Positions 26,255 through 34,766 of a stretch of 64,000 nucleotides of DNA are shown here, piece by piece (the stretch's first letter is position 1; every line of letters begins with the position of its first letter). The notes under the pieces were generated by a model, which was given only the letters and a program-made list of their open reading frames with translations, was not told the origin of the DNA and did not search any database. Made by a program: the position numbers and the translations under genes. This stretch comes from Siminovitchia fortis. GTDB lineage: Bacteria; Bacillota; Bacilli; Bacillales; Bacillaceae_C. The stretch lies in the NCBI RefSeq assembly GCF_003605365.2, contig NZ_QYTU02000020.1:1-64000 (forward strand), written 5' to 3'.

Positions 26255-28216
26255 ATGATGTTTAATGTCGATACGAAACTCGATCCGGTTACATTTGAAG
26301 TATTGAAGAACGGATTTGTGAATCTGGTTGACCAAATGTCGGAGCAAGTATTGCGTACATGTTATTCATTCGTTATTTATAACCGTGACTTCAGTTCGGC
26401 GCTATGTGATGCTGAAGGGAACACGATCATGCAAGGAACTCAAGATATTTCCGTTCATGTCGGGACGCTTCATTTGACGGCGAAGGCGGTCATTGAAGAT
26501 TTTGGCGACGATATCCATCCTGGAGACGTCTTTATCGTTAACGACCCGTACCGCGGAGGAACTCACTTTAATGATACGCGGATCATCCGGCCTGTATTTT
26601 ACGATGGAAAATTGATATCCTTTATGCAGGTGAACGGGCACTGGGCGGATATGGGAGGCTCCACTCCGGGTTCGTTTGATGTAAACGCCAAGACTCACTA
26701 TGGGGAAGGAGTAAGGATTCCTCCGCTCCGCATTTGGAGCAAAGGGGAATATCTGGAAGATGTGGCCACCCTCCTTGTTTCTAACATGCGTGTTCCTGAA
26801 GAGCGGCTAGGGGACCTCCGTTCACAGGCAGAGGCAACAAAAACTGGTGAGCGGCAACTGATCACGTTCATTGAAAAATATGGGCTTGATACGGTGCTGA
26901 CCGCTTTTGAGGAAGTGCAAAACTATGTTGAACGCCTTACCCGCGCGAGGGTAAAAGAGCTCCCGGACGGTGTATGGGAAACGACCGACTACATCGATAT
27001 GGATCCGGAAGTGGGCGACGGACTGATCCCGATCAAAGTAAAGATGACCATCAAAGATGATGAGATTTCCTATGATCTGTCCGGATCCCACGAATATATC
27101 GGCTGTTTCTTGAATTCCGCTTTCGGTTCATCTTTGTCTGCTGCTTATGCCGGAACAAAAACGTTCTTCCCGGATATTCCGTTAAACTCCGGATTCTACC
27201 GGGTTGTCCACGTGGATCTTCCGGACGACTCGGTCGTAAATGCTCCATGCCCGGTAGCTGTGACAGGTTTCTGTTCAGGGGCCTATGAAAAAATCATGAA
27301 TGCCTGCTTTGAGCTCTGGTCCGGCATCATGCCGGAACGCGCTTTGGCCTGCTCTTTCAACCTTGAGTACCTTCTCATCGGAGGAGATGACAAGCGCGAA
27401 GGCTACAATAGCTACTTCATGTGGTACGATTGGATGGCGGGCGGTCATGGGGGCCGCAGTATAAAAGACGGAGCAAACGCAACTTCACCTGTATTTGGAG
27501 TCGGGCTGAGCATCCAGCCTTGTGAAGGACAGGAGCGGCTATCGCCTGTTGTTACGACGAAGCATGAAATAGTCACTGATTCGGGCGGTCCTGGACAATT
27601 CCGTGGAGGCTGCGGTGTTGAAAAAGGCGGAATCCTTACGGAAGCGCATAATGCGGTCATGTCATATTGCTGTGACAGATCCCGTTCGGTCACATGGGGT
27701 ATTTTTGGAGGGCTGCCTTCCACTCCGCATGGTGTTAAATTGCAAAGAAAAGGAGAGGAAACAGAATTCCTCGGAACGATCTTCTCCAATGTGAAAGTGG
27801 GAAAGGACGATTACTTCACACGACCATCTGCCGGTGGAGGCGGACTGGGAGATCCGCTTGAAAGGGATCCGAAAGCTGTTCTGGAAGACGTCATTGATGA
27901 GTACGTATCCATTGAACGTGCCGAAAAGGACTACGGTGTCGTCATCAAAGAGATAGATCGTGAGATCGACCTTTTTGAAATTGACGAGGAAGCAACAAAG
28001 AATGCCCGTGAATGGATCCGTCTGAATCGCGAAAAATGGATTGAGGAAGATCCGGAAGCTGTCATGGAAAGATTCCGGAACGGGGAAGTGGACCTTCTTG
28101 ACCTGATTCGGAGATATGGAATCATCATTGACCAGCAAACAGGGGAATACCTCCCGAAAACAACGGCGCAAAACCGTGAGGCAATGAGAAAGCGTTCATT
28201 GGCTTACTGGAAATAA
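26255..28216 (+). CDS. Hydantoinase B/oxoprolinase-family subunit B (HyuB-like)
   Basis: 653 aa with the HyuB signature near the start (DPVTFEVLKNGFVNLVDQMSEQVLRTCYS, FSSALCDAEGNTIMQGT, GDVFIVNDPYRGGTHFNDTRI) and the C-terminal GGPGQFRGGCGVEKGG...SAGGGGLGDPLERDP. AAAGGGGAG precedes the ATG pair at 26255. It is the partner of the HyuA-like subunit and the last gene of the operon before a perfect terminator. An additional C-terminal tail of ~80 residues after the GDPLERDP motif resembles that in acetone/acetophenone carboxylase alpha subunits. Confidence 0.9.
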   Translation: MMFNVDTKLDPVTFEVLKNGFVNLVDQMSEQVLRTCYSFVIYNRDFSSALCDAEGNTIMQGTQDISVHVGTLHLTAKAVIEDFGDDIHPGDVFIVNDPYRGGTHFNDTRIIRPVFYDGKLISFMQVNGHWADMGGSTPGSFDVNAKTHYGEGVRIPPLRIWSKGEYLEDVATLLVSNMRVPEERLGDLRSQAEATKTGERQLITFIEKYGLDTVLTAFEEVQNYVERLTRARVKELPDGVWETTDYIDMDPEVGDGLIPIKVKMTIKDDEISYDLSGSHEYIGCFLNSAFGSSLSAAYAGTKTFFPDIPLNSGFYRVVHVDLPDDSVVNAPCPVAVTGFCSGAYEKIMNACFELWSGIMPERALACSFNLEYLLIGGDDKREGYNSYFMWYDWMAGGHGGRSIKDGANATSPVFGVGLSIQPCEGQERLSPVVTTKHEIVTDSGGPGQFRGGCGVEKGGILTEAHNAVMSYCCDRSRSVTWGIFGGLPSTPHGVKLQRKGEETEFLGTIFSNVKVGKDDYFTRPSAGGGGLGDPLERDPKAVLEDVIDEYVSIERAEKDYGVVIKEIDREIDLFEIDEEATKNAREWIRLNREKWIEEDPEAVMERFRNGEVDLLDLIRRYGIIIDQQTGEYLPKTTAQNREAMRKRSLAYWK

Positions 28217-28229
28217 TGAAATAATAATG

Positions 28230-28265
28230 AAAGGGGCTGTCCTGAGGACAGCCCCTTTAAGTTTT
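28230..28265. terminator. Bidirectional terminator
   Basis: AAAGGGGCTGTCC (28230-28242) and GGACAGCCCCTTT (28246-28258) form a perfect 13-bp stem with a TGA loop. It serves the HyuB-like gene and the convergent aminotransferase gene. Confidence 0.9.
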
Positions 28266-28268
28266 CAA

Positions 28269-29591
28269 TTAAAGTGATTTTTGAACTTCCAAGACAGCTT
28301 CTTTCAAGATGCTTGCAAATTCGTTTACATCCTCTTCAGTCATGCAAAGTGGTGGAGAGTAAACAATTGTGTCTTTCTCCCAGTAAACGACGTTACGAAG
28401 GATCAAGCCGCGCTCTCTTGCAGCAGCCACAATTTTTGGAGTGACTTTTTCTGCGAAACGCTCTCCAGTTTCCTGGTTTTTGACGATTTCAACTGCACCA
28501 AGCAAACCGAGGTGGCGAACTTCACCAACAATATCAGTTTCTTTTTGAAGCTCAGTCAATTTTTCAGCGAGAAGGTCTCCCATTACTCTGGAGTTCTCAA
28601 CCATGTTTTCATTTTCCATGATTTCAATGTTTTTCAAACCGACCGCACATGCAGTTGGATGTCCGCTGTAAGTGAATCCATGCATCAATACGCCAGGAGA
28701 AAGTTCAATCAGCTCTTTGTGGAGTTTTTCGCGCAATACGACTGCTCCCAATTGAACGTATCCGCTGGAGATACCTTTTGCAAGAAGCAATACATCAGGA
28801 ACGATATCATAGTGTTCGCAAGCGAACATTTTTCCTGTACGGCCGAATCCGTTGATAACTTCATCAGCGATGAAAAGAATGTCATTTTCATCACAGATTT
28901 TGCGGATTTCTTGGAGGTAGCCTTCCTTAGGCAAGTTGACTCCGCCCGCACCTTGGATAGGCTCAGTCAAGAATGCAGCAATTGTGTCTGCGCCTTCTTC
29001 TTCGATCAACTTTCTGAAAGCTTCAGGAGAATCCGGATCAACATGGACGAATCCTGGTGCTAAAGAAGTTGTGAAGTCATGGAAAGATTCGATTCCTGTA
29101 GCACTTGTGGAACCGGAAGCGACTCCATGGTAAGCTCTTTTACGAGCAACGATTTTTGTTTTTTCAGGCTTGCCTTTCACTTTCCAATAGTGACGGACAA
29201 GTTTGTATGCGGAATCATTGGATTCAGATCCGCCGGAAGTGAAGAAAACACCGTTCAAGTCGCCAGGTGTCATTTCAGCAACTTTAGCAGCAAGGCGGAT
29301 TGCAGGTTCGTTAGAGAATCCTGTAAAGCTGGAAACGTATCCACATTTTTCAAGTTGCTCTTTTGCAACTTCAGCAAGTTCTTTTCTTCCATATCCGATG
29401 TTTACGTTCCAAAGGGAAGCCATACCTTCAAGGTATTTCTTGCCGTTCAGATCCCAAACGTGCACTCCCTCGGCTTTGTCAAATATGATAGCAGGACCGT
29501 TTGCTTGCTGGTCTTGCAGAGAAGATGTTGGATGGATAAAATATTTTTTGTCCAATTCAACCAATTCTTGTCTTAATGCTTCATTGCTCAC
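28269..29591 (-). CDS. Class III PLP-dependent aminotransferase
   Basis: GTG start at 29591 with AAAGGAG upstream. The 440-aa product has the omega-aminotransferase pattern: FTSGGSESNDSAYKLVRHYW, PLP-ring Asp in LFIADEVINGFGRTGKMFA, the Schiff-base Lys in LLLAKGISSGYVQLGAVVL (about residue 270), and HGFTYSGHPTACAVG. It probably moves an amino group from an omega-amino acid or amine to pyruvate or 2-oxoglutarate. It lies downstream of an amino-acid permease and amidohydrolase on the same strand, with a 227-base gap that may hold its own promoter. Confidence 0.92.
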   Translation of the reverse strand: MSNEALRQELVELDKKYFIHPTSSLQDQQANGPAIIFDKAEGVHVWDLNGKKYLEGMASLWNVNIGYGRKELAEVAKEQLEKCGYVSSFTGFSNEPAIRLAAKVAEMTPGDLNGVFFTSGGSESNDSAYKLVRHYWKVKGKPEKTKIVARKRAYHGVASGSTSATGIESFHDFTTSLAPGFVHVDPDSPEAFRKLIEEEGADTIAAFLTEPIQGAGGVNLPKEGYLQEIRKICDENDILFIADEVINGFGRTGKMFACEHYDIVPDVLLLAKGISSGYVQLGAVVLREKLHKELIELSPGVLMHGFTYSGHPTACAVGLKNIEIMENENMVENSRVMGDLLAEKLTELQKETDIVGEVRHLGLLGAVEIVKNQETGERFAEKVTPKIVAAARERGLILRNVVYWEKDTIVYSPPLCMTEEDVNEFASILKEAVLEVQKSL

Positions 29592-29818
29592 TAGAATCGC
29601 TCCTTTTCAAAGTTGTGAAAATATTGCTATGAAATTGCTCTGCACAGTTATATATTATATCCCTTTGTTTTTGTAAAAGAAAGGGGAGAGCACACTTTTT
29701 TTGGAGAATTTCAGTAAATTCCCTAAAAACTTCTTAAAAACTGATGTTTTTCTTTACTCACAAGTAAAATAATCCCGATACAGGCCGAAAACTCCTGTTT
29801 TCGTAAAATTTCAATCTC

Positions 29819-31150
29819 CTATTCAGCCGTTTCCAATTTCAGCTCAGGCGGACGCTGTTTAAAACCTTTCGTCAAGAAGAACAGATAGACGAGGCCGAGC
29901 GAGAACCAAATGCTTCCCAATACTTTTGAATGTATGTCCAAGTTAAGGAGCAGCCAAAAATCGAGTACTGCGCCGATGCCGGGCAGGATCAAATATAGGA
30001 TGGTCCCTTTCACCGAACGCTCTTTCTTGCGGACGAAATAGTAAACAATGACTCCCACGTTGACGCTTATAAAGGCAATAAACGCTCCGAAATTAATAAA
30101 TGAAGCAACGAGTGTCAGGCTCAAAACGAGTGAAAGAAGAGACACCGCACTGATTAAAAGAATATTGTTTATCGGTGTTTGGTATTTATGATGGAGCTTT
30201 CCGAAGAATTTCGGAAGCTGGCCATCGCGGCCCATCGCAAACAAAACACGGGATGCGCTAGCTTGGGATGACATTGCGGATCCGAAACAAGTGCAAAAAT
30301 AAACTGCCAGGAAAATGGAGGCCAATGTTTTTCCGCCAACAAAAGTGATGATTTCATGGGCAGCTGAATCCGGATCAGTGAAAGTAGTAAAGTCCGGCCA
30401 AATATTATGCGCGAAATATGAGACAGACATGAAAATGACTCCACCTACAAGGGTAATGATAATGACGGCTTTAGGAATCGTCTTTTTCGGGTTGATCGTT
30501 TCCTCCGCAAAAGCAGTGGCGGAATCAAAACCAAGAAAAGAGAAGCACAGTAGGGCCGCTCCGGCAACAATATAAGAGAAAGACTGTTCAGGATTATAAA
30601 AAGGCTCAAAATTAAAAATGGTTCCGGTTCCTGCTCCACCCATTATATCTTTGGCAGATAATCCGATAAAAATGAGTATGAACAATATAGAGGCTATACT
30701 GATAAAGGCGTTTGCCATTGTCGCCAGCCTGATCCCTTTTACATTGACAAATGTTACAAGCGCAAGCAATCCTAAAATCCAAACATAACTTGGGACGGCT
30801 GGGAAGGCTGCTGAGAAAAAGATGCCGAACAGCAGGTAGTTGACCATCGGAATAAAGAGATAGTCCATGAGAATGGCCCATCCGACCATGAAGCCGACGT
30901 GCGGACTGATCGATTTTTGTGTATAAGCGTAAGCCGAACCTGCAGACGGCACAGCTTTCGCCATTTGTCCGTAGCTGTATGCAGTAAAGAGCATAACGAT
31001 TAATGCCAATAAATAAGATCCGGTTACCATTCCATGTGAGATTTGCGCTGCAACACCATACGTGCTGAACACGGTTGCAAGCGCCATGAAGGAAAAGCCA
31101 AAAAGGACAACCGGGAGAAGGGTGAGTGATCGATTCATTTTTTGTTCCAT
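29819..31150 (-). CDS. APC-family amino acid permease
   Basis: Start ATG 31150 chosen: AAAGGAG lies 8 bases upstream, while the longer frame lacks one. 443 aa, about 12 membrane helices, with APC features (SGSAYAYTQKSISPHVGFMVGWAILMDYLFIP; FLGFDSATAFAEETINPKKTIPKAV). It imports an amino acid or amine by cation symport or exchange. It lies 64 bases after the amidohydrolase gene and likely shares the sigma-54 promoter at 32887. Confidence 0.92.
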   Translation of the reverse strand: MEQKMNRSLTLLPVVLFGFSFMALATVFSTYGVAAQISHGMVTGSYLLALIVMLFTAYSYGQMAKAVPSAGSAYAYTQKSISPHVGFMVGWAILMDYLFIPMVNYLLFGIFFSAAFPAVPSYVWILGLLALVTFVNVKGIRLATMANAFISIASILFILIFIGLSAKDIMGGAGTGTIFNFEPFYNPEQSFSYIVAGAALLCFSFLGFDSATAFAEETINPKKTIPKAVIIITLVGGVIFMSVSYFAHNIWPDFTTFTDPDSAAHEIITFVGGKTLASIFLAVYFCTCFGSAMSSQASASRVLFAMGRDGQLPKFFGKLHHKYQTPINNILLISAVSLLSLVLSLTLVASFINFGAFIAFISVNVGVIVYYFVRKKERSVKGTILYLILPGIGAVLDFWLLLNLDIHSKVLGSIWFSLGLVYLFFLTKGFKQRPPELKLETAE

Positions 31151-31214
31151 AAAAATACTCCTTTTATTATGAAAGTTTGGAGCCCCGCTTTCGCGAAGGC
31201 TTCCGCTTAGATGA

Positions 31215-32840
31215 TTATAGAGCTGCTGCTTGTGCTGGTTTTTCGTAAACGACTTTACCATCAACAATCGTCAGCTCAGCTTTGGTGTCTAAAATTTCTT
31301 TTTCAGGTACGTCGAACAAGTTTCTATCAAGAATGACGATGTCTGCAAGTTTTCCTTCTTCGAGCGTTCCGATTTCACTTTCACGGAAAACACTATAGGC
31401 AGAGCCATATGTGTAAGCTTTGAGTGCCTGCGAAAGGGAGATTTTCTCCTGTTCATTCCAAGTGTCTTCCAGTGTATAATCTTTTCGGGTAACGGCATGG
31501 TAAAGGCCGAGCATCGGATTCAACGGTATGATTGGATAGTCGCTGCTGTAAGGCATGACATTACCTTCGTTGAAGAAGGTGGCGTTCGGATAAAGGTATG
31601 GGAACTTTTCCTCATCCACCCGCTCTGTATGGCTTTCCCTCGGCATTAATGCCATATGGTACGGCTGAACCGACGGCATGACACCCAACTCTTTGAATCT
31701 TGGGATATCCTGGGGAGAAACGATCTCAATATGCTCCAGCGTATGGCGGGAATCACGTTTTCCATTGGCCTTTTGGGCATTTTTATATAGGTCCAGCCCA
31801 AGCCTTACCGCTCCGTCTCCAATCGTATGGAACTTGATTTGGTAGCCTTCCTTATCCGCAGCGGTCACCCATTCCTGAAGCTGTTCTTCAGGGAATCCGA
31901 TTTCCCCGCGTGTTTCCGGTTTGTCTTTATAAGGATCGAGCATATAAGCCGTATATCCTGTTACTACTCCGTCGATGAATTGCTTAAGGCCGGCCATTTT
32001 CAGTTTCGGGGAAGTAAATGTCTCTTTGAATTCTTTCGCTTTTTCCAAGTCCCCGTTCAATGGAGGATACAGATGAATTCTGACATTCAGTTCGTCTTTT
32101 TCATCAAATTCCTTGAACACTGAATACCCTTCCAATTGTTCATGTGCACGGCTTAAATAAAGGTCATTCACGGAAGTTACGCCAAGGCTCGCCGCATGAT
32201 CAAGAAACAGCTGGACCATGTCCCTTCTTTGTTCCTCGGAAAAATCATAGGCGTATTTTCCGACAAGGGACATGGCGGACTCAATCAGGATACCTGTCGG
32301 CTCTCCGTTTTCATCCTTATAGACGATTCCGTAGTCCGGGTTTTCGGTATCTTTCGTAATCCCTGCTGTTTCGATGGCTTTTGAATTGACCCATCCATAA
32401 TGGCCTTCCGCCTGAATCAGGAATACAGGGCGATCCGGTACAAACCGGTCAAGCACGTACCTGTCCGGGAAATCTTTGTCCCCCCAGGCGGTGTGGTCCC
32501 AGCCGACGCCGACGATCCAAGGGGCATCCGGATGCTCATTCGCATACGCTTTCACCTTTTCGCCGGCATCTTCCGCGGAAACCGCTTCACTTAAAGGAAC
32601 TGCATAAAAGTTAAACAGGCTGCCGGCCATGATATGGATATGGGAATCAAAGAAGCCTGGCATGACCAGTTTGTCTCCGGCATCTATTATGCGTGTGCCG
32701 TCTCCGGCATGCTTTTTCATTGTTTCCGGTGTGTCAATATTAATGATCTTGTTTTCTTTAATCGCTATGGCCAATCGTTCCGGCTGATCTTTCAATCCGG
32801 TAAAGACCGCATCGCTTTGGATAATGATATCCGCTTTCAC
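31215..32840 (-). CDS. Amidohydrolase of the YtcJ type
   Basis: 541 aa, metal-dependent amidohydrolase superfamily: the HxH metal pair in GFFDSHIHIMAG, conserved Trp-rich IVGVGWDHTAWGD, HTIGDGAVRLGLD, HTLEHIEIVSPQD and the Asp in YSSDYPIIPLNPM. This matches the YtcJ/NfdA branch (amidohydrolase family 3) that acts on N-substituted amides or formamides. GGAGGG is 10 bases before the ATG. It is the first gene after a sigma-54 promoter and is followed by an amino-acid permease. A second family member lies at 34767-36389. Confidence 0.92.
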   Translation of the reverse strand: MKADIIIQSDAVFTGLKDQPERLAIAIKENKIINIDTPETMKKHAGDGTRIIDAGDKLVMPGFFDSHIHIMAGSLFNFYAVPLSEAVSAEDAGEKVKAYANEHPDAPWIVGVGWDHTAWGDKDFPDRYVLDRFVPDRPVFLIQAEGHYGWVNSKAIETAGITKDTENPDYGIVYKDENGEPTGILIESAMSLVGKYAYDFSEEQRRDMVQLFLDHAASLGVTSVNDLYLSRAHEQLEGYSVFKEFDEKDELNVRIHLYPPLNGDLEKAKEFKETFTSPKLKMAGLKQFIDGVVTGYTAYMLDPYKDKPETRGEIGFPEEQLQEWVTAADKEGYQIKFHTIGDGAVRLGLDLYKNAQKANGKRDSRHTLEHIEIVSPQDIPRFKELGVMPSVQPYHMALMPRESHTERVDEEKFPYLYPNATFFNEGNVMPYSSDYPIIPLNPMLGLYHAVTRKDYTLEDTWNEQEKISLSQALKAYTYGSAYSVFRESEIGTLEEGKLADIVILDRNLFDVPEKEILDTKAELTIVDGKVVYEKPAQAAAL

Positions 32841-32886
32841 TTTTGCCCCCTCCTGAAATGTAAACGCTTTGTAATAATACTACACT

Positions 32887-32903
32887 AGCAAAATCTGTGC
32901 CAA
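32887..32903 (-). promoter_or_regulatory. Sigma-54 promoter for the amidohydrolase-permease unit
   Basis: Read on the minus strand, TTGGCACAGATTTTGCT has GG and GC 10 bases apart, identical to the consensus TGGCAC-N5-TTGCT. It lies 47 bases upstream of the amidohydrolase start codon. Confidence 0.9.
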
Positions 32904-33021
32904 CTTTTTTTGCTGGAAAATGAACACAAGGTATGAAAACCCCCTTTTCAGGTAGTTATTTTTGCATAAGCTTAATCAAAATTGGAAGAGGGAATTCAAA
33001 ACCGGTTCGATTTACGTGCGA

Positions 33022-33041
33022 TTGATTCGAAAGAGACTCAA
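33022..33041. promoter_or_regulatory. Upstream activator site 1 (7-6-7 palindrome)
   Basis: TTGATTC-N6-GACTCAA, centred about 131 bases upstream of the sigma-54 -24 box. The same 20-bp design recurs at 33064, 37834 and 37886. Confidence 0.7.
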
Positions 33042-33063
33042 TCTTTTCTTTGACTTTTTACTT

Positions 33064-33083
33064 TTGATTCGAAAACGAATCAA
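33064..33083. promoter_or_regulatory. Upstream activator site 2 (7-6-7 palindrome)
   Basis: TTGATTC-N6-GAATCAA is a perfect palindrome 42 bases (four helical turns) from the site at 33022, so both face the same side of the DNA. Confidence 0.75.
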
Positions 33084-33223
33084 TATAACGTTCCTTCTGC
33101 CTGGATGGGGAGAAATTACCGTGAAGAGCGTTGATATGACCGTATTTAATTTAATCAAGTTCTTCGAAATAAAGTAAAGGTGGGAGGGCTAGCTTTTGTA
33201 TTGCCTTCTACCTAATGTGTTTT

Positions 33224-33254
33224 CATAAAAAAAGAAAGGGTATATTACCCCTTC
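33224..33254 (-). terminator. Terminator of the symporter operon
   Basis: On the minus strand GAAGGGGTA pairs with TACCCTTTC (33234-33254) and is followed by seven or more T residues. Confidence 0.8.
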
Positions 33255-33291
33255 CTTTTTCAAGTTGAATCTTTTTTTGCAGCATAGTATC

Positions 33292-34734
33292 TTAAAGCGC
33301 AGCTTTTTCCAGCTGACCTTTTGCATTTTTGGATTGTGTCATCAGTGAAATGGCAACTGTCAAAATGATGGAGATAGGCAGTCCCAAGAATACCGGGTGA
33401 ATACCGAAAGGATGTCCTGTTAGTTGCCAGCCTACGGCAACGAATAACCCAACCCACATTCCTACAGTACCGCCAATTTTTGTCGTACCTTTCCAAAATA
33501 GGCCGAAAGTGACCGGTGCAACCAAAGCTGAAACGAGCATCGCTGTTCCTGTTACCCACAAATCAACAAGATTCGGGATATAAAGAGCCAGTACCAAAGC
33601 TAAAAGCGAAACAAGAATTACGGACAACCTGCTGTATTTTAAAAGCTTTCGGTCATCTTGTACTTCCATGCGCGGTCTGATGACATCGTTTACAATCGAT
33701 GAAGCTCCTGCCATGAAGAATGAGTCAGCTGTAGAGATGACTGTAGCCAATAACGCAATAATCATGACGATAACCATTGGGAAATTGAATACATGTTCTG
33801 AAATAGCATAATATGCGAGTGTTGGATTGATTTCTCCCATGTCTAAGCCATATTTTCCTGCAACGCCAATCATAATGACGAAAATTCCAGTTACTAGTGC
33901 AAGAATAATGGAAATCCAATAACCGATTGAAGCTGTTTTCACATCTTTTGCTGCCCAGAATCTTTGCCATAGGTCTTGTCTGACAAATTGATATCCTCCA
34001 ATCGTCAGCAAATAGACCAATACTTCTGTCGTAGAGATGCTAAAAACGCTTAAATTGGCTCCTTCACCTAATGCTGCTGCATTTTCGGAGATTTGACTCC
34101 AGCCGCCCGATGCAATAATGACAACAATAAATAAAATGAAAATACCGACTGTTTGAATGGTTCCATGAAAAGCATCTTGCCAGATAACGGATTTCATACC
34201 GCCATAGTATGTTTTAATTGATAACATGATCCAGCTTACAATAATACCGGCCGTTATACTAATACCAACAGTCAAGTTTAAAATAGTGGCAATCGCAATG
34301 AATTGCATACCAGTAATGGCACAATAGGCAATTAAAATACTGATGACTGTAGGGAAGCGGGCGCCTTCGCCAAACCGCAATGTAGTATAGTCAGCGATTG
34401 TAACCATATCGTACTTTTCCCCGTATGCACGAATCTTCTTGAGGAAGAAGAACATCATGAAGACACCTGTAATAAAGATACTGAAATTCAGCCAGTGCTG
34501 CCCCATACCGAAGTTATATCCGTTTGTCATAAACCCAAGGAGCGTAGAACCGCCGATTGCCGTTCCAAGGAAAGTCAGTATTAATGGAAACATGGATACG
34601 GATCTGCCTGCTACGTTATAGTCATCATACGTTTTAATACTCTTTTTGTTGATATAAAAAGAAATAGCGAAGAGAAATAGGAAGTAAAAGATGACGATTC
34701 CACCTAGAATCGATTGTTCTTGCGAGCTAAACAT
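33292..34734 (-). CDS. Sodium:solute symporter (SSS family)
   Basis: 480 aa with about 13 helices and SSS motifs (NVAGRSVSMFPLILTFLGTAIGGSTLLGF near the start; the sodium-site region MAGASSIVNDVIRPR; RQDLWQRFWAAKD). The family imports amino acids, pantothenate, organic acids or related solutes with Na+. It is the last gene of a three-gene minus-strand set (M20 amidase, YtcJ amidohydrolase, symporter) with gaps of 36 and 32 bases, so it probably imports the substrate of the two hydrolases. Confidence 0.92.
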   Translation of the reverse strand: MFSSQEQSILGGIVIFYFLFLFAISFYINKKSIKTYDDYNVAGRSVSMFPLILTFLGTAIGGSTLLGFMTNGYNFGMGQHWLNFSIFITGVFMMFFFLKKIRAYGEKYDMVTIADYTTLRFGEGARFPTVISILIAYCAITGMQFIAIATILNLTVGISITAGIIVSWIMLSIKTYYGGMKSVIWQDAFHGTIQTVGIFILFIVVIIASGGWSQISENAAALGEGANLSVFSISTTEVLVYLLTIGGYQFVRQDLWQRFWAAKDVKTASIGYWISIILALVTGIFVIMIGVAGKYGLDMGEINPTLAYYAISEHVFNFPMVIVMIIALLATVISTADSFFMAGASSIVNDVIRPRMEVQDDRKLLKYSRLSVILVSLLALVLALYIPNLVDLWVTGTAMLVSALVAPVTFGLFWKGTTKIGGTVGMWVGLFVAVGWQLTGHPFGIHPVFLGLPISIILTVAISLMTQSKNAKGQLEKAAL

Positions 34735-34766
34735 GGTGTTTCCCCCTTATTGTATCATTTTTTTAA

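Noticed and set aside
28281-29063. A 260-codon plus-strand frame opposite the aminotransferase
   Set aside because: Entirely antisense to a well-supported gene; codon pattern mirrors the complementary strand and there is no ribosome site.
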